A DNA stretch of 64,000 bases, from NCBI GenBank assembly GCA_951799425.1, contig OX637394.1:35438001-35502000 (forward strand). Direction: 5' to 3'. A program made the position numbers and the translations under genes. Positions 1-10,307 of this stretch are shown here, piece after piece. Each line of letters starts with the position of its first letter. Within the stretch, counting starts at the first letter, position 1. A model generated the notes under the pieces. It ran no database searches. It was not told the DNA's origin and saw nothing but the letters and a program-made list of their open reading frames with translations. Source of the stretch: Ilex aquifolium. Its lineage: Eukaryota > Streptophyta > Magnoliopsida > Aquifoliales > Aquifoliaceae.

Positions 1-241
1 AATATATTGATTGAATATTGATGTTTGGAACTCGATGTGGTCAATGGTTAGGATTGCACAAGTTGTGTGTTGGGTAGAGCTCCCCATACAAAGGAGACTC
101 TGCCCGAATTTCGTTAAAACTTATGGACCCGGTGAATGAGGTATCATTACGTGTTATCAAGTTAAGTAGTATCACGGGTTATTCAGTGGGTTGATGGGTG
201 ATCAACGGTTAATCGGGACCCCCAAGAATCAGGGCATCACA
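1..241 (+). mobile_element. 3' end of a Ty3/gypsy LTR (Tekay-like)
   Basis: The stretch resembles the right end of the solo LTR ending at 43,152: both carry the 'ggtagagctccccatacaaa' block, the 'ggttgatggg' block and a run of C just before the terminal CA. Here the LTR ends with ATCACA at 241. A primer-binding-like sequence and a gag follow directly, which sets the orientation as plus and makes this the 5' LTR of an element whose left part lies outside the window. Lineage is by resemblance only. Confidence 0.7.
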
Positions 242-243
242 GC

Positions 244-257
244 TTAATATCAGAGTC
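244..257 (+). other. degenerate primer-binding site (initiator tRNA-Met type)
   Basis: Two to three bases after the LTR end the sequence reads TTAATATCAGAGTC. The plant initiator-Met primer site is TGGTATCAGAGC, so the ATCAGAG core is kept and the first bases have drifted. Its place between LTR end and leader is as expected. Confidence 0.5.
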
Positions 258-831
258 TATGTTCTCGATTTACCTAGGGCTTACGAGGCATGGGTCTAGG
301 CCATTGCATCCATTGAGCACTGCATATTACATGTGATACGTGGTGTGCTTTATATAAATTATATGCATGACTAAATGTCTATAGGAATGAGACACTTAGG
401 TTAGAGAACATAACCTTAAAGTGAAAAGGAAAAAAGGTAGGAATATGGGCATTCCTACTAGTAGGAGAGGCTTCTGTGGCCTTACCTACCAGTAGGTAGA
501 GCATGAACTTACCGGTAGAACTTTCTTAGAAAAAATTTCTGAAACTTCTGTAAGTTTTCCTACCAATAGAACATATTCTCCTACTTATGGGACTTCTCTG
601 ACAAAGTACTGGGACATTTCCTACCGGTAGAATATTTTCCACCTACCAATAGAACTTCTCTGATGAAAAAGTGTAAACTTCTATGAATTTTTCTACCAGT
701 AGAACAAGAGAAAAGTTTCCAAAATTTTTCTACTGTCTTAGCTTTTGATCCCCAACTTAGGGATGCTAAGTTAGCTATCCATTGCAATCTTATATATGTA
801 TAGATGGTAACTAGAGGAAAAGGTCGTCGGG
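258..831 (+). promoter_or_regulatory. gypsy leader with a CTACCGGTAG-type palindrome cluster
   Basis: This is the untranslated leader between the primer site and the gag start. Between 450 and 710 it holds repeated copies of a TCCTACCRGTAGAAC-like unit, including palindromes ACCGGT and TACCAGTAGG near 485, 510, 625 and 695, mixed with diverged copies such as TACCAATAGAA. A weak TATA-like stretch lies at 790-800, about 40 bp before the gag ATG. No reading frame here looks coding. Confidence 0.5.
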
Positions 832-1262
832 GTGGACGAAACAACAAACCACCACCATCGACTTTTGATCAACAAGCCTTTTATGGCGGCGATGGATACT
901 ATAGCTACGAACCTGGTTCAGGCAAGTGCCAATGTGAGCCAAGGAGGCTCAAGTCACTTGCAAAAGTTTAAGACACATAAGCCACCAACTTTTGAGGGAG
1001 AAGCGGATCCGATGGTAGTTGACTAATGGTTCTAGCAAGTCGATAAGATCTTGGAGGCAATGGAGATCACATCTGATACCACTAAGATAAGGCTGACAAT
1101 GTTCCAGCTTGAGGGAGAAGCCCATCAATTGTAGACTTGGGCAAGAACTTCAAGAGATATTGAGGCGATGACTTGGGAAGAGTTCCGTGAGCTCTTCATA
1201 GGCAAGTAGCAGTGGAGGAAGATGGTCTACTTGGTGCTGAGACATAAATTGAGCATATTCCT
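832..1262 (+). pseudogene. gag: Ty3/gypsy gag fragment, broken
   Basis: The first 64 codons are open and end in the gag capsid motif KPPTFEGEADPMVVD. After one stop the frame continues with WFQQ-like residues, VDKILEAMEITSDT, TMFQLEGEA and TWEEFRELFIGK, interrupted by further stops near 1,024, 1,033, 1,132 and 1,209. This order is typical of the N-terminal half of chromovirus capsid proteins, which package the element RNA. The usual arginine-rich stretch, zinc knuckle and protease are absent because unrelated copia sequence starts at about 1,270. In-frame stops show the gene is dead. The gag identity is firm; the exact right edge is not. Confidence 0.8.
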
Positions 1263-1277
1263 CCTATGTTATATTAA

Positions 1278-2032
1278 CTAACTCAGAGTCGGGAGGAGCG
1301 GAATGAGAAGTGTCATCCTAATACGAGACCTGATTAGTAGTACTAGATGGTTTGCTATGTAAATCCCAACAATAATCAATAATGTGGTTGGCACGACCAC
1401 AAAGAGTGCATGAACGAGGACTAGTTCGACCATCACAACCTCCACTACATAAACCATGACCACCACTATAACCCCCGCCATAGTGGTTGTCATGACCACC
1501 CCGAGTAGTATCACTATGTCCATTTGAGACAATAAGAGTTGAGCAGTCAGTAGATGAGCCATGATCAATACCCGAAGTCGAATGACCATCAGACAAGGTA
1601 GCACACTACAAACGAGGAAAAGACTTTAAGAAGATAAGGAAGGCTGGAGCCACCCAAGATCTAGGAACGAATAGGCCCATACTCAGTCTTCAAACCCATA
1701 AGAAAAAGAATGACATCCAAATCCTCACGTTGTTTTTATAGAACTAAAGCATCAGTGGTGAACGGGTGGTAAAACTTCAAATCCTCACATACGCTCCTCA
1801 CTTGAGAATAATAAGTCTTCTAAACTCAAAGTACCCTGCTTAAGGCGAAAATATTATCTGCAGACCTCATAAGCACAAGTAAAATTACCTATGCCAGAAT
1901 ACATCGTTGTCAAATGATCTCAGATTTCTTTGGAAGTGTCGAGATAAAGCAAGGTAGAGCTGATATGACAGTCAATACTATTCAACAACAAGGAAATGAT
2001 TTGTGCATCCTCCTATTCCAACTTATCAAATC
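1278..2032 (-). pseudogene. gag: Ty1/copia gag, C-terminal part with zinc knuckle
   Basis: Read on the minus strand, this part starts inside the gag at the solo-LTR insertion point (2,032). It shows the copia capsid string LLLNSID, STLLYLDTSKEI, DHLTTMYSGIGN, YEVCR and FRLKQGTLSLE in order, with stops and frame changes between. It ends with a CX2CX4HX4C zinc knuckle (CTLCGRANHIIDYC) near 1,365-1,410, after a Gly/His-rich spacer. The N-terminal part of the same gag lies beyond the solo LTR, from 4,216 upward. The order and spacing match plant copia nucleocapsid proteins. The element is truncated just after the knuckle, so protease, integrase and RT are missing. Confidence 0.82.
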
Positions 2033-4220
2033 TGTAACGCTCCAAATACCACCCTGGACGGCATTGCATTCTAAAACATTCACATCATGAGAGCACTAAT
2101 ATCATCCATAAATAAATTAAACTTCATTCATCATCCATCAAATATTTACATCATTGTCCAAAAGAATATGCCCAACCATGGCATTTACATCTCAAAAATT
2201 ACTTAAAGTAGCACAGCGGAATAGCAAAAGAAACTAGACTTTACAATGCTTGTACATATTGGTTCCTAGTCTAGTACAAAAATAAAAGGGGCATCTCTAA
2301 ATGTCCCACTCGGGATCCAGGTACCCCTCTAATGAGGCTTCCCCAAGGCCCGGCTCATTAGCGCCACGCTCCTCCTCTATAGCATAATCTGAAAAATGTT
2401 AATTGTAGGGGATGAGCACGAAGCTCTGTAGCAAAATCTTCCCAAACTCAAACAAGGTTTAGGAAAGCATATAAAACGGTTGGTCTCATTTTCACAAATA
2501 GCATATATAACATTTTGAAGGAAAAGCAGGACATTTTAAATAGATCTCAAGTTTAAGGAACCACGGTAATTAAAAGAATAAATGAACACAAGATACCAAT
2601 AAGAATCAATTCCCAAAACATAATCCATCCCACCATACACCATTTCCACAAGTTCTTGTGGCATCCCATACTACCCCAAAACTCTTGCAGAAATCGTATT
2701 TGGTACAATGCACGATGACCCACACGGTGTGCCCGATACAACCCACGTTACTAAACCGTGATCATTAGCGATATGAAAAGTTTATACCCACACAGCGTAC
2801 AAAGGCGTCTACCCACTCCATGTGGTAGGAAAAGTTCATACCCGCGTGGCATATAAAGACGTATACCCACTACATGATAACCGGTCCATAGTAATCCATG
2901 TTCGTATCGTACAACCACGTAAGAAATAAAATACCAATAAATATTTCACATAACCAACAATTTCACAAGTCCCCAATTCTCCCTTAAAGCCTTATTTCTC
3001 AAGCATCCTTACATGGAATCTCTCACCCTTGTTCCTCCAAACAACCAAACAAGACATACGATATCCACAATTTCCTCAATTAACACAATACTCCACAAAT
3101 CCTCAAATTTCACAATTTGTACCATAGCGAAATGGAAGAAAAAGAGCAAGAGATCACCATAAACATTATTTTGTTATACAATATCAAACACTAAGGTTGT
3201 GATGGTGAGAACAAAGAAAATGTAAAGAGGAAAGATTCATTTTTCTTAAAACTAGGGTTTGAGAAGGAAAAAGGGACCTTCAATGGTTACCCAACTACCA
3301 CAATGTTTAAAACATGGCAATAAATGCAAGGGGATCAAGAATCAAGTCAATAATAGCAAGTATATATGATTTTGAACCAAAAGAATACATATAATTTAAT
3401 CCTAGCCTCAATGTAAGAGAATAGGAAGAAATCCCCTACCTTGGTGTTCTTGAAGAAAATTAGGGCTTTGATCTTGAATCAGCCCTTCAATCTCTTGTTT
3501 TCTTTTGTTCTTGTGTTTCTCTCTTTCTCTCTTATGTTTTCTAGGGTTTGGAGTGGTGTAATGAAGGCTAAGGAGGTGACAAAATGTATTTATAGTGGAA
3601 GAAATAGAGAAAGACCCGCAGTCAGATCGGGCTGGATTTTATTGGGCGTACCGGTACGCGTACCGGTACGGTTGAGCTTCTGGAGTTCAGCGTACCGGTA
3701 CGATTTGACTTCCAGATTTTTGTTTCAACTTCCAATGCAGTTTTGACCCATTTAGAGGTCGAATTGGAAAATTTTCATGAGACATACTTTTGTAGCCCTA
3801 GATGTCTACTATCTACTGTAAAAATTTCAGATCAATTGAACTTAGGGATAAAAAGTTATGGCCAAAATACTAAGTAGTGTTCAATACCCATTTTTACCCA
3901 AATTCTCGCTAAAGTGTATTTTAACTCCGAGATACTTCCTAACTTCCAATACATCCATATTACCACTCCCAATGTTTTTTAGACCTTCCGGATTCAATGG
4001 AATCATTATTTTGACCTACAAACTTTTAGAAACTTGTCTAATCACCCTTTCCAAGTTTAAACATCTTCGACACGTAACTTCCCAATCAAATTGTCTCCAT
4101 AGCATTTATTCTTACGGTTTCTTCTTATGTCACTACATATATCTACATCTTTACAAATATTATTTACTATATATATATCTCTATAAATATATAAAAGAAA
4201 ATTCGGGGTGTTACAAAATC
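2028..4220 (-). mobile_element. solo LTR 1 (TGTAACACCCC family), TSD AAATC
   Basis: The LTR runs 2,033-4,215 (2,183 bp). On the minus strand it starts TGTAACACCCCG-like and ends GCGTTACA. The bases 2,028-2,032 and 4,216-4,220 are both AAATC, a perfect 5-bp target duplication. There is no internal region, so it is a solo LTR left by LTR-LTR recombination. Near-identical copies lie at 10,313 and 40,803 in the same orientation. Open frames inside it (such as 3,441-3,746) are chance frames. The LTR start resembles Tekay/Del chromoviruses, which is a resemblance only. Confidence 0.92.
3587..3702 (-). promoter_or_regulatory. LTR promoter: TATA box and GTACCGGTAC palindromes
   Basis: On the minus strand a TATAAATA box lies at 3,587-3,594. 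About 55-110 bp upstream of it sit three GTACCGGTAC palindromes (around 3,648, 3,660 and 3,692), two of them fused as a tandem pair. The same array occurs in the sister LTRs at 12,040 and 42,510 with more copies. Confidence 0.6.
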
Positions 4221-4440
4221 TTAGGTCAGTAGTCCTAGTTTCTGTTCCACCAAATACTTTTTGAAGCCTTTTCCTTTAAGAAAGACTTGGACTGATCGAG
4301 ACCATAAAACATAAGTAATCTCATTGAGCTTAACGTTAGTTATGGGACCATCGAAAAGGATCGTTAGGGAAAGTGTGGGTGGTAATGGGAGAGCATTAAT
4401 AAGAGGTGGAGTGTTTGTCTTGGGGTTTATATTAATACAA
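4221..4440 (-). pseudogene. gag: Ty1/copia gag, N-terminal part
   Basis: On the minus strand the frame contains ITNVKLNEITYVLWSRSV followed by QVFLKGKGFKKYL, the conserved opening of plant copia gag proteins (the N/Y-x-x-W-S-R motif before the capsid domain). It stops three bases before the TSD of solo LTR 1; the protein resumes at 2,032. The copia start codon cannot be fixed: the open frame extends to 4,514 but its first 45 residues look like random hydrophobic sequence. Confidence 0.8.
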
Positions 4441-4814
4441 CAAATGGGAAGACAAAACACAAAGAAATAAATGTAAATAAATAGTGGAAAACAGGCGAGG
4501 ATAACAGAATCCAAGGCTAAGTGGCGAAAACCTGAATCGGCCTTGTATATACCCGAACCGACCTGAACCTTTAGGAGCCGATTGGTTATTTCTAGTGTGA
4601 GCTAGACCGTGAATTGGGCTGGACCTGGTATGGGCTGCTTCAGCTTGATTGGGCTGTGGACTACTTGGGTCTGATTGGGTTGTGGCCCAGAATTGGACCA
4701 ATGGACCATGGTATGTTGGGTCTAAAAAAAAATTGGATCAGGTCAATTAGAATAACCCATGATCCATTGATCTGTTATGACCCGAAGGCCTCGAGCTGAC
4801 CCACCAGACCCGAA
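4441..4814 (-). mobile_element. copia leader sequence
   Basis: This non-coding stretch links the gag start to the TIR element at 4,815. Short GGGCTG/TTGGGCC motifs recur at 4,615-4,700. The frames here have no recognisable domains. Position between copia LTR (8,544) and gag makes it leader of the copia element, once the later insertions are removed. Confidence 0.45.
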
Positions 4815-6187
4815 GGGTGTGTTTGGGTAGTGGGATAGAGTGGGTTAACACCCACAAGGATAGGTTAATAAAGTAATGGGTCCCACAAATCCTTTGTTTG
4901 GGAAGCAACATTTGAGCCTGGACACAAGTCCCGGGTCAAGCCATGACCCGGTAGCTACAGTGCCTTGTACCCCTCCTACACCGGTTAAAATTAACCCACT
5001 CCCCCCATGGGTTACAAACCCAGCAGCCAGGTTAAAAACATGTAAGAAATTTTTACCTTTTTCTCAATCAACGTTCTATCCTTCACTTTCATTCAAGCAT
5101 TCTCAGTCAAAGCCAGCTGCTGGGTTGAGAGCATCACAGAAGGCGACGAAGGCAACGAATCGACTGGGAGGTATGAGTCTCTCTCTCTCGACCGAACGAA
5201 TAATAGAAGAGCTCACGGAAAGATCCATGAATGTTGCTGGGGATCTTGAGGGGTCTTGTTTCAGAGTTGTTTCCATAAATTGGGTTTTCTTACAATTTTT
5301 TGTGATTCATTGTTAATCAGGTCCATTGTGAAGTATTTTGTTTTGATTTCTTGTTCTTAATGCTGTTTCAGGATATTGGATTTCAAAGCCAAGCTCTCTT
5401 CTATTTTCGTTTGAGTCAAAACTTCAAGCTAAAGTTGTTCACTTTTGAGCTTGGCTGTCATTATTGAGTTATTGTTCTTCTGGTTGAGGCAAAAAAGGTA
5501 GTTCCAAGGGATGACCAGAGTACAATGAGTAGATGATGTTGCCTTTATTTTGTATGTATTTATGAGGCAATTGTGAATTTGGCTTCGTTTTTTTCATTTG
5601 TAGGTTGTTTAATTTTTGATTACGGTATATTTGGAAATGTGTATTTACATGTGTATTAAGTATTCGATATGGATTGGATGCTCTGTTCTGTGTTATATGG
5701 ATGCTCTGTTAGGCTGTCTCGGTTGGTAGGTGGAATGGATGATGAGCTGCACCATTTATTTAGGGAAGACCAAATATGGTTGTTGATTTATAGAAGTCCA
5801 AGAGAGGTGTAAGATTGAGATTGAAAAAAAAAAAACAAAATTTGCTTCGGGTGTAGGAGGAGTGGCGTCTGCAAGATCCAAGGATAATAAATTTGTTCAA
5901 GAGTTTTTTGGCAAAAAAAATGTTCAAGGTAGTTCCACCCAATTTTTTATCCAAACATAAGATAATATTGAATTGGTTAAGGGGTATAATAGTCAAAACA
6001 TATCATTTTAATATTTTTAAATCACTTTTGTCAGCGGACCCCACGAAGATGTAAAATTGATTTACCAAACATCGGCATGGACACATATCCAATCCGGATA
6101 TGAACTTGGCTGGGTTTGGTTTGGATAGGCAAGACTATCTTTTTGATATCCTGTCCAATCCACTCCGAGTACCCAAACACACCCGAA
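4812..6187. mobile_element. TIR DNA element, about 1.37 kb, TSD GAA
   Basis: Terminal inverted repeats GGGTGTGTTTGGGTA lie at 4,815-4,829 and, inverted, at 6,170-6,184 (15 of 15 bases), with weaker pairing further in. Both sides are flanked by GAA (4,812-4,814 and 6,185-6,187). A 3-bp duplication and GGG-rich ends fit the PIF/Harbinger type, though GAA is not the usual TWA. No transposase is visible; the 146-aa frame at 4,876 has no known motif. It may be a non-autonomous element carrying unrelated filler. Confidence 0.65.
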
Positions 6188-6240
6188 GTGTCGTCGTCTT
6201 TACGCAAGGGATTTCACAGAAACCCTAAAAATTGACGGCG

Positions 6241-8152
6241 ACCACTGATGAGTACAAAATATTGTATATTTCAAGGCCTCATTACATGCATTTTAACTCA
6301 ACTTTTGCATCTAAGTACTTAGAGTTAGCCGATTTTATGAATAATGTTGAATTCTCGAGGTTGCATGTTTTTATAGCTTAAATCATGTATTTTAGGACCT
6401 TGCAACTATAATGGATGTGTGGTGAGGGCATGTACACATTACATGAAGATTTGGAGGCTTAAAAGTGAAGAAATCAAGGAGATATTGGTGTTTGGGAACA
6501 AAAGCGCCAGCAGCCACACCACTGGGTTGAAGAGCCTCGGTTTTCCTCCATTTTGACCATGATCCCCTTTGAATCTGAAAAAGTTTAAAACATGAAAGTT
6601 GTAGATCTGGATGTCTTCTGTATTGTGTCAAAATTTCAGCTCAATCGGACGGTTGGATCAAAAGTTATGACAATTCTACGAAGACTGGTCCGGAGCAGAA
6701 AAACCATACCGGTACGCCGTACCGGTACTCAGTACCGATACGCCGAAGCTACTGGTGTACGAACAGCCCAAAAAACGCCTGCAACTCATTTCCACTTGCT
6801 TGGGGTCCCACCTACACTTCTCCCACTTGCCCCCCAACATTTCCTTACACATTTTCATGCCTCCCTTACACAATTAAAAGACTTTGGAGGCCATTGCATT
6901 AATGAGGATGGGAGAGAAGGGGTAGCCTGGGGGAGGCTTGTCCTAGCCTGCAACACCCATCTATTCAGCCCCCTATTGATGGAGGCCTTTCACACAGCTA
7001 GGGGGGACCACCATGCACGAAATTTGAAGGCTCACACTCCATATATTCAGCATTATTCAGCATTGCAAAAGAGAGTGGCTACCTAAGCTTAGAAAATCCC
7101 ATGAAGAAGACAATGAATAGTGCCATAGTGTAAGAAATTTATGTTTTTGCATTTTCTTCCATCTTTTCACTTGTAATCTTCTTGAATACTCTTGTAAGCT
7201 TCATTAATTACTTTTAATGTCATTTACTTCAAGTGCTTTGCAAGTTTAGTTGAATATTCTAGATTTCACCATTGTTATTTAAGTTCTCTTCATTTCAAGC
7301 TTTTAAATTGAGTTTTTCATATTTGTCTTCTTAGTTTAAGTTTTCTTGTATTAGTTCAAGTTTCATGCTCCATTTCATTATGTCTCTTTACATTATGTAT
7401 TTTCTTTTTGCTTTCATGAGTAGCTAGATTTTAAGTTGGTTAATCCAAGGGAGATTTCCTCTTGGGTGTTCCATTTCAACTCTTCTTTCTTCCTCCACTC
7501 GGTGTACGGTGGTTCGGTTTGACTGGGTTGAGAGTGGACGTGGTTGTGAGTCCTTGATATCCCGTAGGCCTGGTCACGGGTTATGCTTGGATCCTCACCT
7601 CCATTTGGTTGTGAGTTCTTGATACACCGTAGGCATTGTCACGGTGTATGCTTGAATCCTCACCTCCATTTCGTCCCTAGCTTCCCACGAATCAATCGTT
7701 CATTTAAGCACCATTGGAGGAAGGTTTGGAGTTGAGATGGGATTCCCATTGGAATGACCACTTTGGATTAGCCAACATTTATTTTTATTGCATTTTCATT
7801 CACAAACACAAACACCAAAACACAAACAAAAGATTTTACATTTTCTTTTCCTTTTGCAAAATCACCTTCACACAACTTGAACTTTCCTTCCCTGAGGAGA
7901 CGACCTTGGAATACTTTTCCAAGTAAAACACCGACACACAAAAGACTCTTTGCGATTGGGGAGCACTTTTGTTCACACACCCGCATTTCATTTCACATTT
8001 TGTTCATTCCATTTTCCACCAATCCGTTGTTGCCCTATCTCTTGCATCATTCCGAGGGAGAGTGACACTCCCTTAGTCCTATAAGCCATACACACATTGA
8101 GGGATGATGTTTAGGGGTTAGGAAACAACAACGTTTTTCATCAATCAACCAC
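6241..8152 (+). mobile_element. solo LTR starting TGATGAGTACAAAATATTG, TSD ACCAC
   Basis: The LTR runs 6,246-8,147 (1,902 bp), TGATGAG to AATCA. The flanks 6,241-6,245 and 8,148-8,152 are both ACCAC. Start and end sequences resemble those of non-chromovirus gypsy LTRs, with an ATTGAGGGATGATGTTT block near 8,096. Inside are GTACCGGTAC palindromes (6,713-6,745) and a direct duplication around 7,545-7,675 (TTGTGAGT..TTGATA..CCGTAGGC..TGTCACGG). Frames such as 6,592-7,086 run through the palindromes and are not coding. Confidence 0.85.
6708..6748 (+). promoter_or_regulatory. GTACCGGTAC palindrome cluster in LTR
   Basis: Three close copies (CATACCGGTACGCC, CGTACCGGTACT, AGTACCGATACG) follow each other within 40 bp. 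This LTR belongs to a different family from the 2,033/10,313/40,803 LTRs but shows the same palindrome core. Confidence 0.5.
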
Positions 8153-8530
8153 CAAAGCTTCTTCTTCTTTACGCGATGGGTTTCACAGAAACCCTAGTGA
8201 GCGATGGCGTCTTGTAACAGGAAAGAAGTAGCAACGACAAGCAACAACACAACCTCACACCACACCGCCGGCAAGCACAACGACAAACCCAACGAAGCCA
8301 CTAACGACGACTTCGATGGTGACACTCCTCACACCATAATTTCGGCGACCACCACAACATCAACAGACCACCACCCAAGACTCTAAACCATGGTCGTGGG
8401 TTGCACGAACTAACTAGTCGACTTTCAAAAAAAAATTTAAAAAAAAAAAGTTGAAGAGAAGAATTTCCTAGTTCAAATTCTCAGTGTCAAAACAAAATTA
8501 ATTTTCGATCAAATTTTGGATCAATAAACT
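8148..8530 (-). mobile_element. copia leader next to the LTR
   Basis: This is the minus-strand sequence between the primer site at 8,531 and the solo LTR insertion. The block CTTTACGCRAKGGRTTTCACAG occurs twice, at 6,194 and 8,170, so the leader holds an imperfect direct repeat that the solo LTR now separates. The 60-codon plus-strand frame at 8,204 is Thr/His-rich, without homology I recognise, and is treated as chance. Confidence 0.5.
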
Positions 8531-8543
8531 TGCTCTGATACCA
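8531..8543 (-). other. copia primer-binding site
   Basis: On the minus strand the bases read TGGTATCAGAGCA, a perfect match to the usual initiator-Met tRNA primer site of plant copia elements. It starts directly after the LTR. Confidence 0.85.
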
Positions 8544-8722
8544 TGTTTAGAGATGTAAAACATTAACCCAATATAAGAGAGAGAGAAAAACTTGATACCT
8601 TACCTCTCTCACTCAACTTATATTTATAGTTAACTAATAATAAGAGTATAAATAAATAACTAGTATACCTCTTACACCATAATAAATATCAAACAATATG
8701 ACACTAATACTCTCAATACTCA
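8544..8722 (-). mobile_element. copia 5' LTR (179 bp)
   Basis: On the minus strand the LTR starts TGAGTATTGAGAG at 8,722 and ends TCTCTAAACA at 8,544, next to the primer site. It is short for a copia LTR. Beyond 8,722 the sequence changes at once to gypsy RNase H, so the copia element inserted into a gypsy element. The 3' LTR is not in the window. Confidence 0.8.
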
Positions 8723-9010
8723 AGTTGTGGAAGTGTTTCTTGTATGAAGATAAATTTCAAGTTTATTGATCATAAGAGCCTTAAGTGTATTTTCGCTCAG
8801 AAGAATTTAAATCTTCGACAAATGCGTTGTATTGAGTATTTGGAGGATTATGACTTTACTTTAAACTATCATCAAGGAAATACTAATTTAATAGCAGATG
8901 CACTTACTAGAAAGTCTTGAGGTGCAATAAATTCCCTTGCAATGTTTAAGTGAAAGATGATTGAGACTTTAGGGGATTTTGATCTATTGGCAGATAAATA
9001 GGAAAATCGG
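8723..9010 (+). pseudogene. pol: Ty3/gypsy RNase H fragment
   Basis: The translation gives WKCFLYEDKFQV, a frameshift, then IDHKSLKCIFAQKNLNL, RQMRCIEYLEDYDFTLNYH and IADALTRKS before a stop. These are the C-terminal RNase H motifs of gypsy polyproteins (DHKSL, RRWxExLEDYDF, ADALSRK). A degenerate tail to about 9,010 includes MIETLGDFDLL, matching the linker to integrase. Left edge is the copia LTR; right edge fades. RNase H removes RNA from the cDNA hybrid; this copy is dead. Confidence 0.85.
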
Positions 9011-9282
9011 CCATGTTTTTTGACTTAGTTGAAGTAGATATTTAAATAGCATTAATTTTTGACTTAGTCGAAGTAGATAGTTAGATTCCAAAATAATGAA
9101 TGATAAGATTCATTTTTCATTTCTTCCTAAGAAACCAATGTAAAAGTAAGGAAAAATCTGAACTTCCAAATAAAAGTTTCATGAACCTTTTGATTGCATA
9201 ATTTAAATTTCATAGGCAAATAACCGACAGGAGAAAACCAGTAACAAAAAGAGGGCACAGGGGAAAATTGGGAGCACAAACC
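9011..9282 (-). other. probable intron remnant of the LEC14B-like fragment
   Basis: AT-rich sequence directly following the splice-donor-like GT at 9,282, without coding frames. It joins the gypsy scrap near 9,010. Confidence 0.35.
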
Positions 9283-9619
9283 TGGGTCGTAATCTGGTTG
9301 ACAACCCAAGGACCATTAGCAGACAAACATTGGCTTAGAACATGACAACCATCTGCCAAAGAGAACTTCCCTCCTCCTGAATAATTTTCTTCCCCAATAT
9401 CTTCACTATTGAAGCCAGAAATTCTACTTTCGAGGAAGGACTCAGCTGTACTTTTTGGCTTGATTAAGCTTTTTTAGCACAGCAATTTCATGGTCCAAAA
9501 AATTGAATGATCTATTGGGTTGATGGCTTTTGTCAACTTCACAATGAAGTCTTCATTGTCAGAGTTGCTATCCCCAAATGGTCCATAATCTATCCCAATC
9601 TACTCATAGCATAACCCAT
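9283..9619 (-). pseudogene. LEC14B-like (DCAF11-type WD40) gene remnant
   Basis: On the minus strand an ATG at 9,619 opens MGYAMSRLG, as in plant LEC14B proteins. After a frameshift come IDYGPFGDSNSDNEDF and INPIDH, then after more breaks a frame with GEENYSGGGKFSLADGCH and LSANGPWVVNQITTQ. The last part matches the LEC14B segment just before the WD repeats (GRGRFSSADCCH..LPVNGPW from memory of the family). It ends at a GT (ACCCAG/GTTTGT), where an intron would start. LEC14B-like proteins are substrate receptors of CUL4-DDB1 ubiquitin ligases. Only this first exon is present, with several breaks, so it is a fragment left by duplication or transposon capture. Family call is from recognition, without a search. 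Confidence 0.65.
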
Positions 9620-10307
9620 TGTATTAATGACAGCTTCCCTCATTATAGCATACATTCCAATCCAACACTGTTTCATATAACTGGTATTAATATGCATTAG
9701 ACACTGTTAAGCCGTCTTATCATCCCCAATTGGATTTTGACATGACCAATTGTGCGCACAGAGTTTCGCACAATGGTTATGGAAGGCAGATCTCTCCCTC
9801 GGTGAACTCGCACTGGTCTCGAACGTCGACGATGTCCCAACAAGGCAAGGGTTAAGAGGGCCAAAGAGCCTGAGGGAGTGGTTATGAGTTGTTATAGTCG
9901 ATTGATCCTTCTGACGAGTCGACAAGGGCTCCGGCGTGGGGGACCGTGTTCCGCAGCAGGGAATAGGTTGAGAGGGCCAAAGGAGGCCTAAGGAGTGGTG
10001 ATGAGTTGTTGTTATGGTCAATCAATGTCTCAGGCGGGCCTGGATGGGTTCCTGGTACACAGAAAACGGGTCAGAAAGGATGCCGGAGTGTTTTCCGGCG
10101 TATCCCCTCCAACGATCAAGTCAGTTCTTTTAGACGGAGAAGAAGAAAATATTATTTGTTCTTGAGAGTTGTTCTTGCGTACCTTTGCAATGTGTTTTTG
10201 GGAGCTATTTATACCCACCCGGACTCATCATTGCTGATAGTCTAGAAAGTAGGTAACATTCAGAGGTGGGGCAGTATGCCCCCTATTTCGTATGGGGAAG
10301 GCCCCAT

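Noticed and set aside
3441-4232. Frames of 100-136 codons repeated at 3,441, 3,858, 12,353 and 42,800
   Set aside because: They recur because they lie in sister solo LTRs; they differ by small indels and contain no domain.
4876-5316. 146-codon plus-strand frame in the TIR element as transposase
   Set aside because: No transposase motif or DDE spacing; composition is like non-coding DNA with several TATA/CTCT tracts.
6592-7086. 164-codon plus-strand frame as a gene
   Set aside because: It runs through the GTACCGGTAC palindromes of a solo LTR with a perfect TSD.
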